DNA of 64,000 bases from a bacterium (GCA_021794205.1 JAJYRH010000006.1:34572-98571), one strand, 5' to 3'; positions 34,427 through 44,348 are shown, counted from the first letter of the stretch. Program-made: numbers and translations. Notes: generated from the sequence alone by a model not told the origin.

Positions 34427-37400
34427 AACTCAGGAAGATCAAGGCGTTTGGTTTCAAGACGTTCGCCGATGCAATAACGCTCGATTTCGCGGGCGGCATT
34501 ACCGGGATCGTCGGGCCCAACGGTTCGGGGAAATCGAATATCGTCGACGCCTTCCGTTGGGTATTGGGCGAGACCAGCACGCGTAGCCTGCGCTCCGACA
34601 AGCTCGAAGGCGTCATCTTTGCCGGCACCGATAAGCGCAAGCCGCTCGGGCTCGCCGAGGTATCGCTGACCTTCGATAATACCGACGGACGCCTCGCGAC
34701 CGATTTTCGCGAAGTCGAGATCACGCGCCGCACCTATCGTGCCGGCGAGAGCGAATATTTCATCAATCGTTCGCAGGTGCGTCTACGCGATATTCACGAT
34801 CTCCTGATGGGGACGGGGCTCGGCCCGGGTTCCTATTCGATCGTCTCTCAGGGGCAGATCGACGCGATCCTCACGAGCAAACCCGCCGAGCGGCGCGCGC
34901 TCTTCGAAGAGACCGCGGGGATCAACAAATTTCTCGCTCGGAAGAACGAGTCGCTGCGTCAGCTCGAAAAGACCGAACAGAACGCAATCCGCATAAACGA
35001 TTTAATCGCCGAGATTGAAAAACGCATTCCCGAACTCGAAACGCAGGTTCGTCGCGCGAAGCGCTATCGCAAAGTGCAGGCGCGCGTTCGCGACCTGGAG
35101 ATTCTTTCGTACCTTCGCGCGAGCGCCTCGCGCCGCGAAGAACGCGGGCGCCTTGCCGACGAGAGCGCGCGGATCGAAGAGCGTCGAGGGAACGCAGCGG
35201 CGAGCGCGGCGAGCCTCGGCGGCCTCTTTTCCGAGGTTCGTAACCGGCTCTATCAGGCCGATCTCGCACTCGAAGATTTGCGCGTAAACGCACAGGAGCG
35301 CCGGGCCGAGCTCGCGCGCGTCGAGGCCGATTACGCAGCGGCGCTCGCGCGCCGCGAAGCGCTGGAGGCGCAAAACACGCAGACCTCCGCCGACGTGGAG
35401 CGCGTCGTGCGCGAACGAGAAGAGCTCGGTGCGACGATCGAACGGCTGGAACGCGAGATCGAGCCGTTGGTTATCGAACTCGAGGCCGCGCGCGAACGCG
35501 AGCTCGCCGCGCAAGCGACGCTCGCGCAGGCGCGCGCCCAGCTCGACGCCATCTTCACGCGCTTGCGCGAAGTAGAGGCCGACGTCGCGCGCGAGGCGAC
35601 CGCACGCGCCGAACGACGAGCGCAGGGCGAGAGCCTTCGCGGCGAGATCGCGCGCCTGGAAGGCGAGATCGCCGAGGATGCCGGTCGGCTCGGCGAGCTC
35701 GAGCGTTCGGTCGATGAAAGCACGCACCGTTGCGCGCAGCACGAGAGCGTGCTCGCCCAAGCCGAGGAGCAACAGCGCGAGGCGCGCGGCACGGTCGAGA
35801 GCGCTCAAGCGGCGCACGCGCAGGCGCAGAGCGCCGCTGCGACGGCGACCGCCGCGTTACGCGAACACGCCGGTGAAGTGAAGGCCGCCGAATCGCGCCT
35901 GCATACGATCGAAGAACTCGAGAATTCACTCGAGGGGCACGTTCCGGGGACGCGCGCGGTTATGGAGGCCAAGCAGCGCGGGGAGCTCGGCGGCATCGAA
36001 GGCATCGTCAGCAATCTCATTACGACCGACGAAAAATATGCCCGCGCGATGGATATCGCGTTCGGCGCGCGTCTCTCGAATATCGTCACGACGAGTTCGG
36101 AGGATGCCGAGCGCGGGATCGAATTCCTCAACGCGCGCGAGGCGGGGCGCGCGACGTTCCTTCCGCTCGATACGCTGACGGCGCGCGACGCGCGAACGAT
36201 GACCCCGGAGCTCGGCGCGATTCCCGGCGTGATCGATTACGCGCATCGCCTCGTGCGCACCGACGCGCGCTACGAGGGCGTCGTTCGCTTCTTGGTCGGC
36301 AACGTTCTCGTCGTCGATACGCTACAGACCGGCATTCACTTGGTGCGCGAGCGCAAGCTGCGCGAGACGATCGTAACGCTTGGCGGCGAGCAGATTACCG
36401 GCGGCGGCGCGATCACCGGCGGGCGCTTTCAACGCGAACGCTCGCTTCTGTCGCGACGCGTTGCGGCGCAGACGTTGCGCGGGCAACTCGATGCGATGCA
36501 CGCGACGCTCCGCCGGCTCGAAGCAGAGGCGAGTGCCTGCGCGGAACGCATAACCGTTGCGGCGCGCGCGCTCGACCAGGCGCGCGAGGCTTCGAACGCC
36601 TGCGACGTCCACGTGACGGAGCTGCGCGGCGAACTGACCGCACTGGGAGCGACGCTCGAACGCACGAACGCCGAGGTGGGGGCGGTGCGCGCGCATATCG
36701 ACGAGCGGCGCGGCGCGCTCGCGGTCGCGCGCGAACGCGCGCTCGCGCTCGGCGACGAAACGGCGTCGAACGCCAGCGGTGACGAAGAGCGGGAGCGGCT
36801 GGAGGCCGAACTCGCGCAGGCGCGTGCCGGCATCGCGCGCTCGGAGGAGCAACAGCGAGAAGCGACGCAGGTTGCGGCGGCGCTGCGCGAACGCAACGCG
36901 GCGTTGCACGCCGAACGCGATGCGGCGGCGGCGCGGCTGGGGATGCTCGACCAGAACCAAGAGCGCGCTCGGAATGCGCGGGAGCGGATGCTCGCCGAGA
37001 TCGGAACGCTCGCCGACGAAACGCGGCGCCTGCACGCGCACGCCGATGGGCTGCGCGCGGGTGTCGCCGAGATCGATGCGCGCCTCGAAAACGCGCGCCG
37101 CGAACGCGAACAGCTCGCCGCGCGGCAATCGCAACTCGAGGGCGAACTCAAGCAAGCGGAGTTCGAAGAGCGCGAGGCATCGCACGAAGGGGAGCGCGTA
37201 CGCACGCGGCTCGCGGAGATCGATGCCGAACTCGGTATGCTCGTGGCGCAGTTCGCGCAGAATCCCGCCGGGGACGACGAGTGCGCCGACGTTGCCGCGC
37301 GCTACGCCGACGAGAGCGATGAAGTCGTCGAAGATCTGCCGCGGCTGCGCGACGAACTCGCCCGATTGAGCGCGAACGTCAACCTCAATGCCGAGGCGGA

Positions 37401-37986
37401 GAGCGAGGAACTCGCCGAGCGCGATCGCGAGTTACGCAAGCAGCTCGAAGACGTCATGAAAGCGCGCGAGACGCTTTTGGAATCGATTCGCGAGATCGAA
37501 AAGCAGACGCAGGTTCGCTTCAACGAAACCTTCGAAAAAGTCGCCGAAGCGTTCACCGAGAGCTTCGACCGACTCTTCCCAGGCGGACAGGCGAAAATGT
37601 GGCAAACCAATCCCGAGAACATCTCGGAGACCGGCATCGAAATCTCGGCGCAACCTCCGGGCAAGAAAGCGATGCCGCTCGCGGCGCTCTCGGGCGGAGA
37701 GCGCGCGATGGTGGCCGCGGCGTTGATCTTCGCGTTGATCAAGGTGAAGCCGTCGCCGTTCTATCTGCTCGACGAAATCGATGCCGCGCTCGACGATGCG
37801 AACGTGGAGCGGCTCTCGCAGATGGTGCGCGATCTGCAAGGCGATTCGCAGATGATCGTCGTCACGCATAACCGGAAGACGATGGAGATCGCCGATCGCC
37901 TCTACGGCGTTTCGATGTCGGAGCCCGGCGTGAGTTCGATTATATCGGCGGAGCTCACCCCCGATCCGGAGCTCGCACTTGCCTGA
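34423..37986 (+). CDS. smc: Chromosome condensation protein SMC
   Basis: 1187 residues from a GTG overlapping rnc. N-terminal ATPase half with Walker A GPNGSGKSN, a long coiled coil rich in Glu/Arg/Ala, the hinge at ~505-640 (GHVPGTRAVMEAKQRG, GIVSNLITTDEKYA), a second coiled coil and the C-terminal ATPase half with signature LSGGERAMVAAAL and Walker B FYLLDEIDAALDDAN. Loaded at parS by ParB in many bacteria. The rnc-smc arrangement is common. Confidence 0.97.
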   Translation: MKLRKIKAFGFKTFADAITLDFAGGITGIVGPNGSGKSNIVDAFRWVLGETSTRSLRSDKLEGVIFAGTDKRKPLGLAEVSLTFDNTDGRLATDFREVEITRRTYRAGESEYFINRSQVRLRDIHDLLMGTGLGPGSYSIVSQGQIDAILTSKPAERRALFEETAGINKFLARKNESLRQLEKTEQNAIRINDLIAEIEKRIPELETQVRRAKRYRKVQARVRDLEILSYLRASASRREERGRLADESARIEERRGNAAASAASLGGLFSEVRNRLYQADLALEDLRVNAQERRAELARVEADYAAALARREALEAQNTQTSADVERVVREREELGATIERLEREIEPLVIELEAARERELAAQATLAQARAQLDAIFTRLREVEADVAREATARAERRAQGESLRGEIARLEGEIAEDAGRLGELERSVDESTHRCAQHESVLAQAEEQQREARGTVESAQAAHAQAQSAAATATAALREHAGEVKAAESRLHTIEELENSLEGHVPGTRAVMEAKQRGELGGIEGIVSNLITTDEKYARAMDIAFGARLSNIVTTSSEDAERGIEFLNAREAGRATFLPLDTLTARDARTMTPELGAIPGVIDYAHRLVRTDARYEGVVRFLVGNVLVVDTLQTGIHLVRERKLRETIVTLGGEQITGGGAITGGRFQRERSLLSRRVAAQTLRGQLDAMHATLRRLEAEASACAERITVAARALDQAREASNACDVHVTELRGELTALGATLERTNAEVGAVRAHIDERRGALAVARERALALGDETASNASGDEERERLEAELAQARAGIARSEEQQREATQVAAALRERNAALHAERDAAAARLGMLDQNQERARNARERMLAEIGTLADETRRLHAHADGLRAGVAEIDARLENARREREQLAARQSQLEGELKQAEFEEREASHEGERVRTRLAEIDAELGMLVAQFAQNPAGDDECADVAARYADESDEVVEDLPRLRDELARLSANVNLNAEAESEELAERDRELRKQLEDVMKARETLLESIREIEKQTQVRFNETFEKVAEAFTESFDRLFPGGQAKMWQTNPENISETGIEISAQPPGKKAMPLAALSGGERAMVAAALIFALIKVKPSPFYLLDEIDAALDDANVERLSQMVRDLQGDSQMIVVTHNRKTMEIADRLYGVSMSEPGVSSIISAELTPDPELALA

Positions 37987-39553
37987 ACGCTCGCGTGAGG
38001 CCGCGCTCTTTTCCGTCTCCGACAAGCGCGGCGTCGAAGATGTCGCGCGCGCGTTGCACGAACGCGGCGTCGCCATATATGCAACCGGAGGCACGCGTAC
38101 CTACCTCGTCGATCGCGGCGTTCCCGCACAAGATGTCGAATCGCTTACCGGGTTTCCCGCGCTCTTCGGCGGCCGGGTAAAAACGCTACACCCGAAGGTC
38201 TTCGGAGCGATCTTGTACGATCGCGGAAACGAAGAGCACCGCGCGCAGATCGAACAATACGCGATGCCGAGCATCGTCGCCGTCGTCGTCAATCTCTATC
38301 CCTTCGAGGCGACGGTCGCGCGCGAAGGCACGACGCTCGACGAAGCGATCGAACAGATCGATATCGGCGGGGTCGCGCTATTACGCGCGGCCGCCAAAAA
38401 TGCCGCGCACGTTGCCGTGCTGACCGATCCTTCGCAGTATCCAAACTATCTCGCCGCGCTCGAAAACGGCGAGGTCCCCAACGGGTTGCGGCGGCGCCTT
38501 GCGGTCGCGGCATTCGAACGCACGGCTTCGTACGATATCGCCATCTCGCACTATCTCGCGACGAAGGGCGAACTCTCGCCCTCCGATCTTCCGGGCGCGC
38601 TCACCCTCGCGCTGCCGCTCGCGCAGCGATTGCGCTACGGCACCAACCCGCAGGAGCGTGCCGCATTTTATCTCGGGCGCGAGGACCGCGTTCCCGAGCA
38701 GCTCCACGGGAAAGCGCTTTCGTATAACAACCTGCTCGATCTCGACGCGACGCTCCGCCTGCTTTCGCGCGCCGCGCTCGGTGCCGAATACGGCAGCGAG
38801 CGCGAACGATTCGTGCGTGCGGCGGTGGTGAAGCACACCGTTCCGTGCGGCGTCGCGCAACGCTCGACGGTTGGGAAGGCCGTCCGCGATGCGATTGCGG
38901 CCGATCCCGTCTCGGCGTTCGGTGGAATCGTGGCAACCGATACGCGTCTCGATGCCGTAGCGGCGCGCGCCCTCGCAGAAGTTTTCCTCGAGATCGTTGC
39001 AGCACCGGACTACGATGACGACGCGCTCGATATTTTGCGGAAGAAAAAAAACCTGCGAATCATGCGGTTCACTCCCGAGCTTCCCGACGAGCTCGCTGCG
39101 GAGTTACGCGTGCGCTCGGCGCTCGGCGGCGTGCTCGCCGAAGAGAACGATCCCAATGCGGAGCCCGAACGCTGGAGCGTGGTGAGCGAACGCGCTCCCG
39201 ACGATCGCGAATGGCACGACCTCGCATTCGCGTGGGATATCGTGCGCCACGTCAAGAGCAATGGCATCGTCATCGTCAAGGGCGGCACGACGCGCGGAAT
39301 TTGCGCGGGGCAGACCAATCGCGTGAGCGCGGTGCAAATCGCCGCACATCGTGCCGGAGATCTCGCGGTCGGCGGATCGTGCGCGAGCGACGGCTTTTTC
39401 CCGTTCGCCGATGGGCTCGAGGCGGCGATTGCGGCCGGCGTAACCGCCGTCATCGCTCCGGGCGGCAGCGTTCGCGATGCTGAAGTGATCGCCGCCGCCG
39501 ACCGCGCGGGCATCGCGCTCGTCTTCTCGAGTTACCGCTACTTCTTGCACTAG
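37979..39553 (+). CDS. purH: Bifunctional AICAR transformylase/IMP cyclohydrolase
   Basis: Last two steps of IMP synthesis. 524 residues from TTG 37979 (8 bp inside smc). IMP cyclohydrolase part: ALFSVSDKRGVEDVARAL, GGRVKTLHPKVFGAIL. Transformylase part: YGTNPQERAAFY, the Lys-His pair in VVKHTVPCG (most homologues have NPCG), FGGIVATD and the C-terminal GGSCASDGFFPFADGLEAA, APGGSVRD. Confidence 0.96.
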   Translation: MPERSREAALFSVSDKRGVEDVARALHERGVAIYATGGTRTYLVDRGVPAQDVESLTGFPALFGGRVKTLHPKVFGAILYDRGNEEHRAQIEQYAMPSIVAVVVNLYPFEATVAREGTTLDEAIEQIDIGGVALLRAAAKNAAHVAVLTDPSQYPNYLAALENGEVPNGLRRRLAVAAFERTASYDIAISHYLATKGELSPSDLPGALTLALPLAQRLRYGTNPQERAAFYLGREDRVPEQLHGKALSYNNLLDLDATLRLLSRAALGAEYGSERERFVRAAVVKHTVPCGVAQRSTVGKAVRDAIAADPVSAFGGIVATDTRLDAVAARALAEVFLEIVAAPDYDDDALDILRKKKNLRIMRFTPELPDELAAELRVRSALGGVLAEENDPNAEPERWSVVSERAPDDREWHDLAFAWDIVRHVKSNGIVIVKGGTTRGICAGQTNRVSAVQIAAHRAGDLAVGGSCASDGFFPFADGLEAAIAAGVTAVIAPGGSVRDAEVIAAADRAGIALVFSSYRYFLH

Positions 39554-39576
39554 GGAGCATCGACGGCTCGTACGAC

Positions 39577-39645
39577 GAGTAGCGCGGCCTTGTCACGCCG
39601 AGTAGCGCGGCCTTGTCACGCCGAGTAGCGCGGCCTTGTCACGCC
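39577..39645 (+). repeat. Three tandem 23-bp repeats
   Basis: GAGTAGCGCGGCCTTGTCACGCC-type unit at 39577, 39600 and 39623, running straight into the 116-bp repeats. Same motif family as the field at 11554-12161. The 550-bp gap 39554-40103 holds only these repeats and the upstream sequence of the VOC gene. Confidence 0.9.
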
Positions 39646-39985
39646 GAGTAGCCGCTGCAAGCGGCGTATCGAGGCGCCGCCGCAGCTCGCCCTCGATACG
39701 GCTGCTTCGCAGCCTACTCGGGCTGACAACGCAGCGGGTACTCGCGAAACCGTGTCACGCCGAGTAGCCGCTGCAAGCGGCGTATCGAGGCGCCGCCGCA
39801 GCTCGCCCTCGATACGGCTGCTTCGCAGCCTACTCGGGCTGACAACGCAGCGGGTACTCGCGAAACCGTGTCACGCCGAGTAGCCGCTGCAAGCGGCGTA
39901 TCGAGGCGCCGCCGCAGCTCGCCCTCGATACGGCTGCTTCGCAGCCTACTCGGGCTGACAACGCAGCCTACTCGGGCTGACAACG
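39638..39985 (+). repeat. Three tandem 116-bp repeats with inverted arms
   Basis: Units start at 39638, 39754 and 39870. Each has a left arm GTCACGCCGAGTAG..GTATCGAGGCG and a right arm that is its imperfect reverse complement (CCTCGATAC..CTACTCGGGCTGACA), so each unit can fold into a long hairpin. The third unit ends with a 22-bp duplication of CAGCCTACTCGGGCTGACAACG. No ORF with coding character spans it. Confidence 0.9.
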
Positions 39986-40103
39986 CAGCGAGTGAGATCG
40001 GTTAGGCCGATGTAGAGGTCGCGTTGCTCCCGGGGAATCTCCACGCCGGTAACGTACGTGCCCTTGAGAGAAAATCATGCCGATACGCCGTGAGGAGGCT
40101 GCG

Positions 40104-40505
40104 ATGCCGAGATTTCTTCATACCTCGATCTTCGTCAACGATATGTCCGAATCGATTGCCTTTTATACCGAGAAACTGGGAATGAAGTTGCTCGACGGAC
40201 CTTTCCACTACCCCGGGAACGCCGACATGGCGTTTGTCGGAAACGATTGGGACGCGTATATCGAGTTGGTTTTCGATCTCGAAGAGCATCCGCCGTATCA
40301 GCTCGGCAATCGTTACGAGCATCTCGCGCTCGAAGTTGAAGGCGAGCTCGCGCCCTACGTTGCGAAGCTCCGCGATCGAGGGGTGCGGGTGCTCAAGGAC
40401 GTCTATTCGTCGCCGGGCGGGACGCGCGCGATCGCGTTCATCGAAGATCCCAACGGCATTCCGATCGAGCTGCTCGAGCCGCGACGCGCGAAAACGCTGG
40501 GCTAG
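40104..40505 (+). CDS. VOC family enzyme, glyoxalase I-like
   Basis: 133 residues, ATG 40104 with GAGGAGG about 5 nt ahead. The metal-ligand pattern His (FLHTSIFV), Glu (YIELVF), His (YEHLALEV), Glu (IELLEP) is complete, as in lactoylglutathione lyase (gloA). MSESIAFYTEKLGMKLL is also typical. Probably a methylglyoxal-detoxifying or related metal-dependent VOC enzyme. Confidence 0.85.
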   Translation: MPRFLHTSIFVNDMSESIAFYTEKLGMKLLDGPFHYPGNADMAFVGNDWDAYIELVFDLEEHPPYQLGNRYEHLALEVEGELAPYVAKLRDRGVRVLKDVYSSPGGTRAIAFIEDPNGIPIELLEPRRAKTLG

Positions 40506-40562
40506 CGCGCGGGCCCGCGCCCAGGCATGAATCGGAGCGGACCGCTGCGAAACCGCCCCCCG

Positions 40563-41834
40563 ATGCCCAGCCCGATTCTCGCTCCCCGCGGCACCTACGA
40601 TCTGTTGCCGCCGGCCTCGACGCTCCGCGCCTCGCTCGAAGCGCGCATGCGCGTTTTGGCGCAGGGGTACGGCTACGGAGAGATTCGCACGCCGATCTTC
40701 GAAGCGACCGAGCTCTTCGAGCGCGGCGTGGGCGAAGGCACCGATATCGTCGAAAAAGAGATGTACACGTTCGTCGATAAGGGCGAACGCCGCATGACGT
40801 TGCGGCCGGAATTTACCGCGCCGGTGGTGCGCGCCGCACTCGAACACAAACTCTTTTCGGTCGGTCCGCAACGCTTCTTTTATATCGGCCCGATCTTTCG
40901 TTACGAACGCCCGCAGAAAGGTCGCTATCGGCAGCCTCATCAATTCGGCGTCGAATGCTACGGCTACGCCGAGCCCGAAGCCGACGTCGAAGTCATCTCG
41001 CTCGCATGGCAACTCGTGCGTTCGCACGGGATCTCCGACGCGCGCCTGCAACTCAACAGCATCGGCGATGCCTTGTGCCGCGAGCGCTATCGCGAGGCCT
41101 TACTGGCATACCTTCGCCCGCTCGCACCGACCCTTTCGGAAGATTCGCAGCGGCGCTTGGAGCGCAATCCGCTACGCGTTCTCGATAGCAAAGATCCGCG
41201 TGACGGAGAGGCAGTGAAGAACGCTCCGCACATGCTCGAGCATCTCTGCGATCCGTGCGCGCAGCATTTTTCCGCCGTGCGGGCGCTACTCGACGCGCTC
41301 TCGATTCCCTACGACGTCAACCCGCGCATCGTTCGCGGACTCGATTACTACACGCGTACGGTCTTCGAGATCGTCTCGAATTCGCTGGGCGCGCAGAGCA
41401 CGGTCTGCGGCGGCGGGCGCTACGACAACCTCGTCGCCTCGCTCGGCGGCCCCGACGTGCCCGCGGTGGGCTTCGCGCTCGGAATCGAGCGCTTCGAGAT
41501 GATCCTTTCGGCGGGCGGTGCGGAGCCCGCTCCGCCGCGCCGCGGGGTCCAAGCGATCGCCTTGGGAGCGCAGGCGCGCGCGCGCCTCTTGCTGCTCGCC
41601 CAGCAGCTTCGCGAACGCGGAACGACCGTCTTTATGGATCTCGCCGACCGAAAGGTCGCCGCGCAGTTCAAGCTTGCCGAACGGAACGGCGCACGCGCGG
41701 GGGTCATCCTCGGCAGCGACGAACTTGCAACGGGAGAACTCGTGGTACGCGATTTGGTAGAGCGGAGCGACGTGCGTCTTTCGCTCGACGACACCGAACA
41801 AATTGCAGCCGTCCTAGAACGAATGGGAGCGTAA
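40563..41834 (+). CDS. hisS: Histidyl-tRNA synthetase
   Basis: Class II synthetase, 423 residues from ATG 40563, where the conserved SPILAPRGTYDLLPP begins; ATG 40527 would add 12 residues and neither has a clear ribosome binding site. Motif 2 region RYERPQKGRYRQPHQFGVE, histidine-binding RGLDYYTRTVFE and CGGGRYDNLV are present, plus a C-terminal anticodon domain. It begins the long surface-glycan operon. Confidence 0.95.
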   Translation: MPSPILAPRGTYDLLPPASTLRASLEARMRVLAQGYGYGEIRTPIFEATELFERGVGEGTDIVEKEMYTFVDKGERRMTLRPEFTAPVVRAALEHKLFSVGPQRFFYIGPIFRYERPQKGRYRQPHQFGVECYGYAEPEADVEVISLAWQLVRSHGISDARLQLNSIGDALCRERYREALLAYLRPLAPTLSEDSQRRLERNPLRVLDSKDPRDGEAVKNAPHMLEHLCDPCAQHFSAVRALLDALSIPYDVNPRIVRGLDYYTRTVFEIVSNSLGAQSTVCGGGRYDNLVASLGGPDVPAVGFALGIERFEMILSAGGAEPAPPRRGVQAIALGAQARARLLLLAQQLRERGTTVFMDLADRKVAAQFKLAERNGARAGVILGSDELATGELVVRDLVERSDVRLSLDDTEQIAAVLERMGA

Positions 41835-42277
41835 TGGAACAAGATTTTGAGGCGATAGAACGGCTGATCGCCGTGATGGAGCAGCACGATCTCGATCGGA
41901 TGAAAGTCCGCGTCGGCGAGACGCTCTACGAACTCGTTCGTCGCGAAGCCGCGGCGCCGGTGGTAACGCAGATCGGCCACGTTCCCGCGCCGGTCGTCGA
42001 CGGCTCGGGGCCCGCTCCGGTCGCGGGGCCGCCGAAGAACGTCAAGCGCGTCAGCGCTCCGCTTACCGGCGTGTTTTATCGTTCCTCTTCCCCAGATTCC
42101 GCCGCGTTCGTGAGCGAGGGACAACACGTCGACGTCGGCGACGTTCTGTGCATCCTCGAAGCGATGAAGTTATTCAACGAAATTCAGAGCGAATTTGCCG
42201 GCACGATCGTTCGCATCATCCCGCAGAACGGCGAACTCGTTTCGCAAGGCGAGGATCTTTTCTGGATCGAGCCGTGA
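41834..42277 (+). CDS. accB: Biotin carboxyl carrier protein of acetyl-CoA carboxylase
   Basis: 147 residues, ATG sharing one base with the hisS stop. A helical N-terminus (EAIERLIAVMEQHDLDRMKVR), Pro/Ala linker and biotinyl domain with the biotinylated lysine in ILEAMKLFNEI. accC and accA/D are not here, which is unusual since accB normally pairs with accC. Confidence 0.93.
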   Translation: MEQDFEAIERLIAVMEQHDLDRMKVRVGETLYELVRREAAAPVVTQIGHVPAPVVDGSGPAPVAGPPKNVKRVSAPLTGVFYRSSSPDSAAFVSEGQHVDVGDVLCILEAMKLFNEIQSEFAGTIVRIIPQNGELVSQGEDLFWIEP

Positions 42278-42873
42278 ACGATCTTCCCGCCACGCACCGT
42301 CGGCGCGATTTCTCGGTCTTACTCGCCGAGCGGAAAGGCCTTCTCGAATCCCCGCACTATCGCGCGCAAGTTGAGGCGATCGCCGAAGCGATGGTCGTGG
42401 CGTTGCGCGCCGGAAACAAAGTGTTGTGGTGCGGGAACGGCGGGAGCGCCGCCGAGGCGCAGCACATGGCGGCAGAACTCTCCGGGAGATTTTTACGCGA
42501 ACGTCCGGGGTTCTACAGCGAAGCGCTCTCGGTGAACTCCTCGACGCTCACGTGCATCGGCAACGATTACGGATACGACGTCGTATTTTCGCGTCAGGTC
42601 GAGGCGTTCGCGCGCCCCGGCGACGTCGTTATCGGTATGACGACCAGCGGAAGTTCGCGCAATATCGTGCTCGCGCTGGAGGCGGCGAAGCGTAAGGGCG
42701 CGATTGCCGTCGCCTTTACCGGAAACGGCGGCGGCGAGAGCGCGCGCGTCGCCGACCTCGCGCTCGTCGGCCCCGACGGCTACGCCGCGCTGGTGCAAGA
42801 AGTGCATCAAGTGATGGCGCACATTCTTTGCGATCTCGTCGAACAGCGGATGATCTTCGGGGATCCTTCGTGA
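42274..42873 (+). CDS. gmhA: Sedoheptulose-7-phosphate isomerase
   Basis: First step of ADP-heptose synthesis for lipopolysaccharide core. 199 residues, GTG overlapping the accB stop. SIS-domain signatures: WCGNGGSAAEAQHMAAELSG, IGNDYGYD, GMTTSGSSRNI and QEVHQVMAHILCDLVE. hldA follows with a 4-bp overlap. Confidence 0.93.
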   Translation: MNDLPATHRRRDFSVLLAERKGLLESPHYRAQVEAIAEAMVVALRAGNKVLWCGNGGSAAEAQHMAAELSGRFLRERPGFYSEALSVNSSTLTCIGNDYGYDVVFSRQVEAFARPGDVVIGMTTSGSSRNIVLALEAAKRKGAIAVAFTGNGGGESARVADLALVGPDGYAALVQEVHQVMAHILCDLVEQRMIFGDPS

Positions 42874-43853
42874 CTCTCTCGCTCGCGGTTCCCGACGCGC
42901 GAACGCTCTTTGAAAAAATGGCGGGAAAGAACATTCTCGTCGTCGGCGATCTCATGCTCGACGAATGGATCTGGGGGCGCGTCGAACGCATTTCCCCCGA
43001 AGCGCCCGTCCCGGTGGTCGCGGTCAGCAATCATTCCTTCACCCTCGGGGGCGCCGGAAACGTCGCGCACAATCTGCGCGTTCTCGGCGCGAACGTCTCG
43101 TGCGTCGGTGTGGTCGGAAACGACTCCTTCGGCAACGAGGTGCGCGCGATGCTGCGCGCGCAAAACATCGATGCCGACGGCGTGATCTCCGTCGACGATC
43201 GTCCGACGACGCGAAAAACACGCGTCGTCGCGCAGCACCAACAGGTGGTGCGCGCCGATTGGGAATCGGTGGAGCCGTTGAGCGCGCTCGATGCGGAGCG
43301 GATCGTCGCCATCGTCGCCGCCGCGGCGCGACGAGCCGATGCGGTGATCGTGAGCGACTATGCAAAAGGTTTGCTCTCGCGAGAAATCGTCGAAGCGGCG
43401 AACCTGTGCCCGCTCGTCCTCGGCGATCCGAAGCCGCAACACGCCGCACTTTTTTCGGGGGTCACCTGCGTCGCCCCGAATCTTGGCGAGGCGTCGGCGG
43501 CGTCGGGCATTCAAATACGCGACGACGCGTCGTTGGAACGAGCGGGAAAGATATTGCTCGAGCGCTTCGGCTGCCGATACGTCGTCGTCACGCGGGGCGA
43601 GCACGGAATGGCGCTCTTCGGCCGCGACGGCGAGCGCCTGGCGATTCCGTCGGTCGCACGAACGGTCTTCGACGTCAGCGGCGCCGGCGATACGGTCGTC
43701 TCGGTTCTCGCGCTCGCGCTCGCCGTCGGCGCGTCGATCGATCGGGCGATGCAACTGGCCAATTACGCTGCGGGAGCTGTGGTGGAAAAACTCGGAACCG
43801 CTACCGCAAACGCCGATGAAATTCTGGAGCTTCTCGAACATGCCGACGCCTGA
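42870..43853 (+). CDS. hldA: D-glycero-beta-D-manno-heptose-7-phosphate kinase
   Basis: PfkB/ribokinase family, 327 residues from GTG 42870. ILVVGDLMLDEWIWG, GGAGNVAHNLRVLGA, APNLGEAS and the anion hole DVSGAGDTVVS. In E. coli this activity is the N-terminal half of HldE; here it is a separate gene overlapping hldC by 14 bp. Confidence 0.93.
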   Translation: MTLSLAVPDARTLFEKMAGKNILVVGDLMLDEWIWGRVERISPEAPVPVVAVSNHSFTLGGAGNVAHNLRVLGANVSCVGVVGNDSFGNEVRAMLRAQNIDADGVISVDDRPTTRKTRVVAQHQQVVRADWESVEPLSALDAERIVAIVAAAARRADAVIVSDYAKGLLSREIVEAANLCPLVLGDPKPQHAALFSGVTCVAPNLGEASAASGIQIRDDASLERAGKILLERFGCRYVVVTRGEHGMALFGRDGERLAIPSVARTVFDVSGAGDTVVSVLALALAVGASIDRAMQLANYAAGAVVEKLGTATANADEILELLEHADA

Positions 43854-44346
43854 GTATCTGTTCGGGCGTTCGCTCGATCTTCCCGAAGCGATCGCCTTTC
43901 GCGAGATGTTGCGCGCGCGCAACAAAGAAGTCGTGTTCACCAACGGCTGCTTCGATATTCTTCACGTCGGACACGCCGAATATCTCGCGTGGGCGCGTTC
44001 GCAGGGCGACGCGCTTTTCGTTGGGCTCAATAGCGACGAGTCGGTGCGCGATCTAAAGGGCGCGCCGCGCCCGTTCGTTCCCTACGAAGAGCGCGCGCGG
44101 CTGCTCTGCGCGTTACGGAGCGTCGATGTGGTGATCGGCTTTTCGGAACGGACGCCCGAGGCGTTGTTGGAGCGACTCCGCCCCGACATCCACGTGAAGA
44201 GCGCGCAATATCGAGTGGAGGAACTGCCCGAGGCGCGCATCGTTCTGGCGCACGGCGGCGAAGTGCGGCTCGCGCCGCACCGCGAAGGATCGAGCACGAC
44301 CGAAATCGTCGAACGGATTCGCGCGCATTTTTCGTCGGAGCGCTAG
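43840..44346 (+). CDS. hldC: D-glycero-beta-D-manno-heptose-1-phosphate adenylyltransferase
   Basis: 168 residues. Nucleotidyltransferase motif TNGCFDILHVGHAEYLAWA, then LFVGLNSDESVRDLKG and the C-terminal EGSSTTEIVERI. It makes ADP-heptose after HldA and a GmhB phosphatase; no gmhB is in the window. Corresponds to the C-terminal half of HldE (RfaE2). Confidence 0.93.
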   Translation: MPTPEYLFGRSLDLPEAIAFREMLRARNKEVVFTNGCFDILHVGHAEYLAWARSQGDALFVGLNSDESVRDLKGAPRPFVPYEERARLLCALRSVDVVIGFSERTPEALLERLRPDIHVKSAQYRVEELPEARIVLAHGGEVRLAPHREGSSTTEIVERIRAHFSSER

Positions 44347-44348
44347 CG

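Noticed and set aside
39638..39985. CRISPR-like array
   Set aside because: The units are contiguous 116-bp tandem repeats without unique spacers, and no cas genes are nearby.
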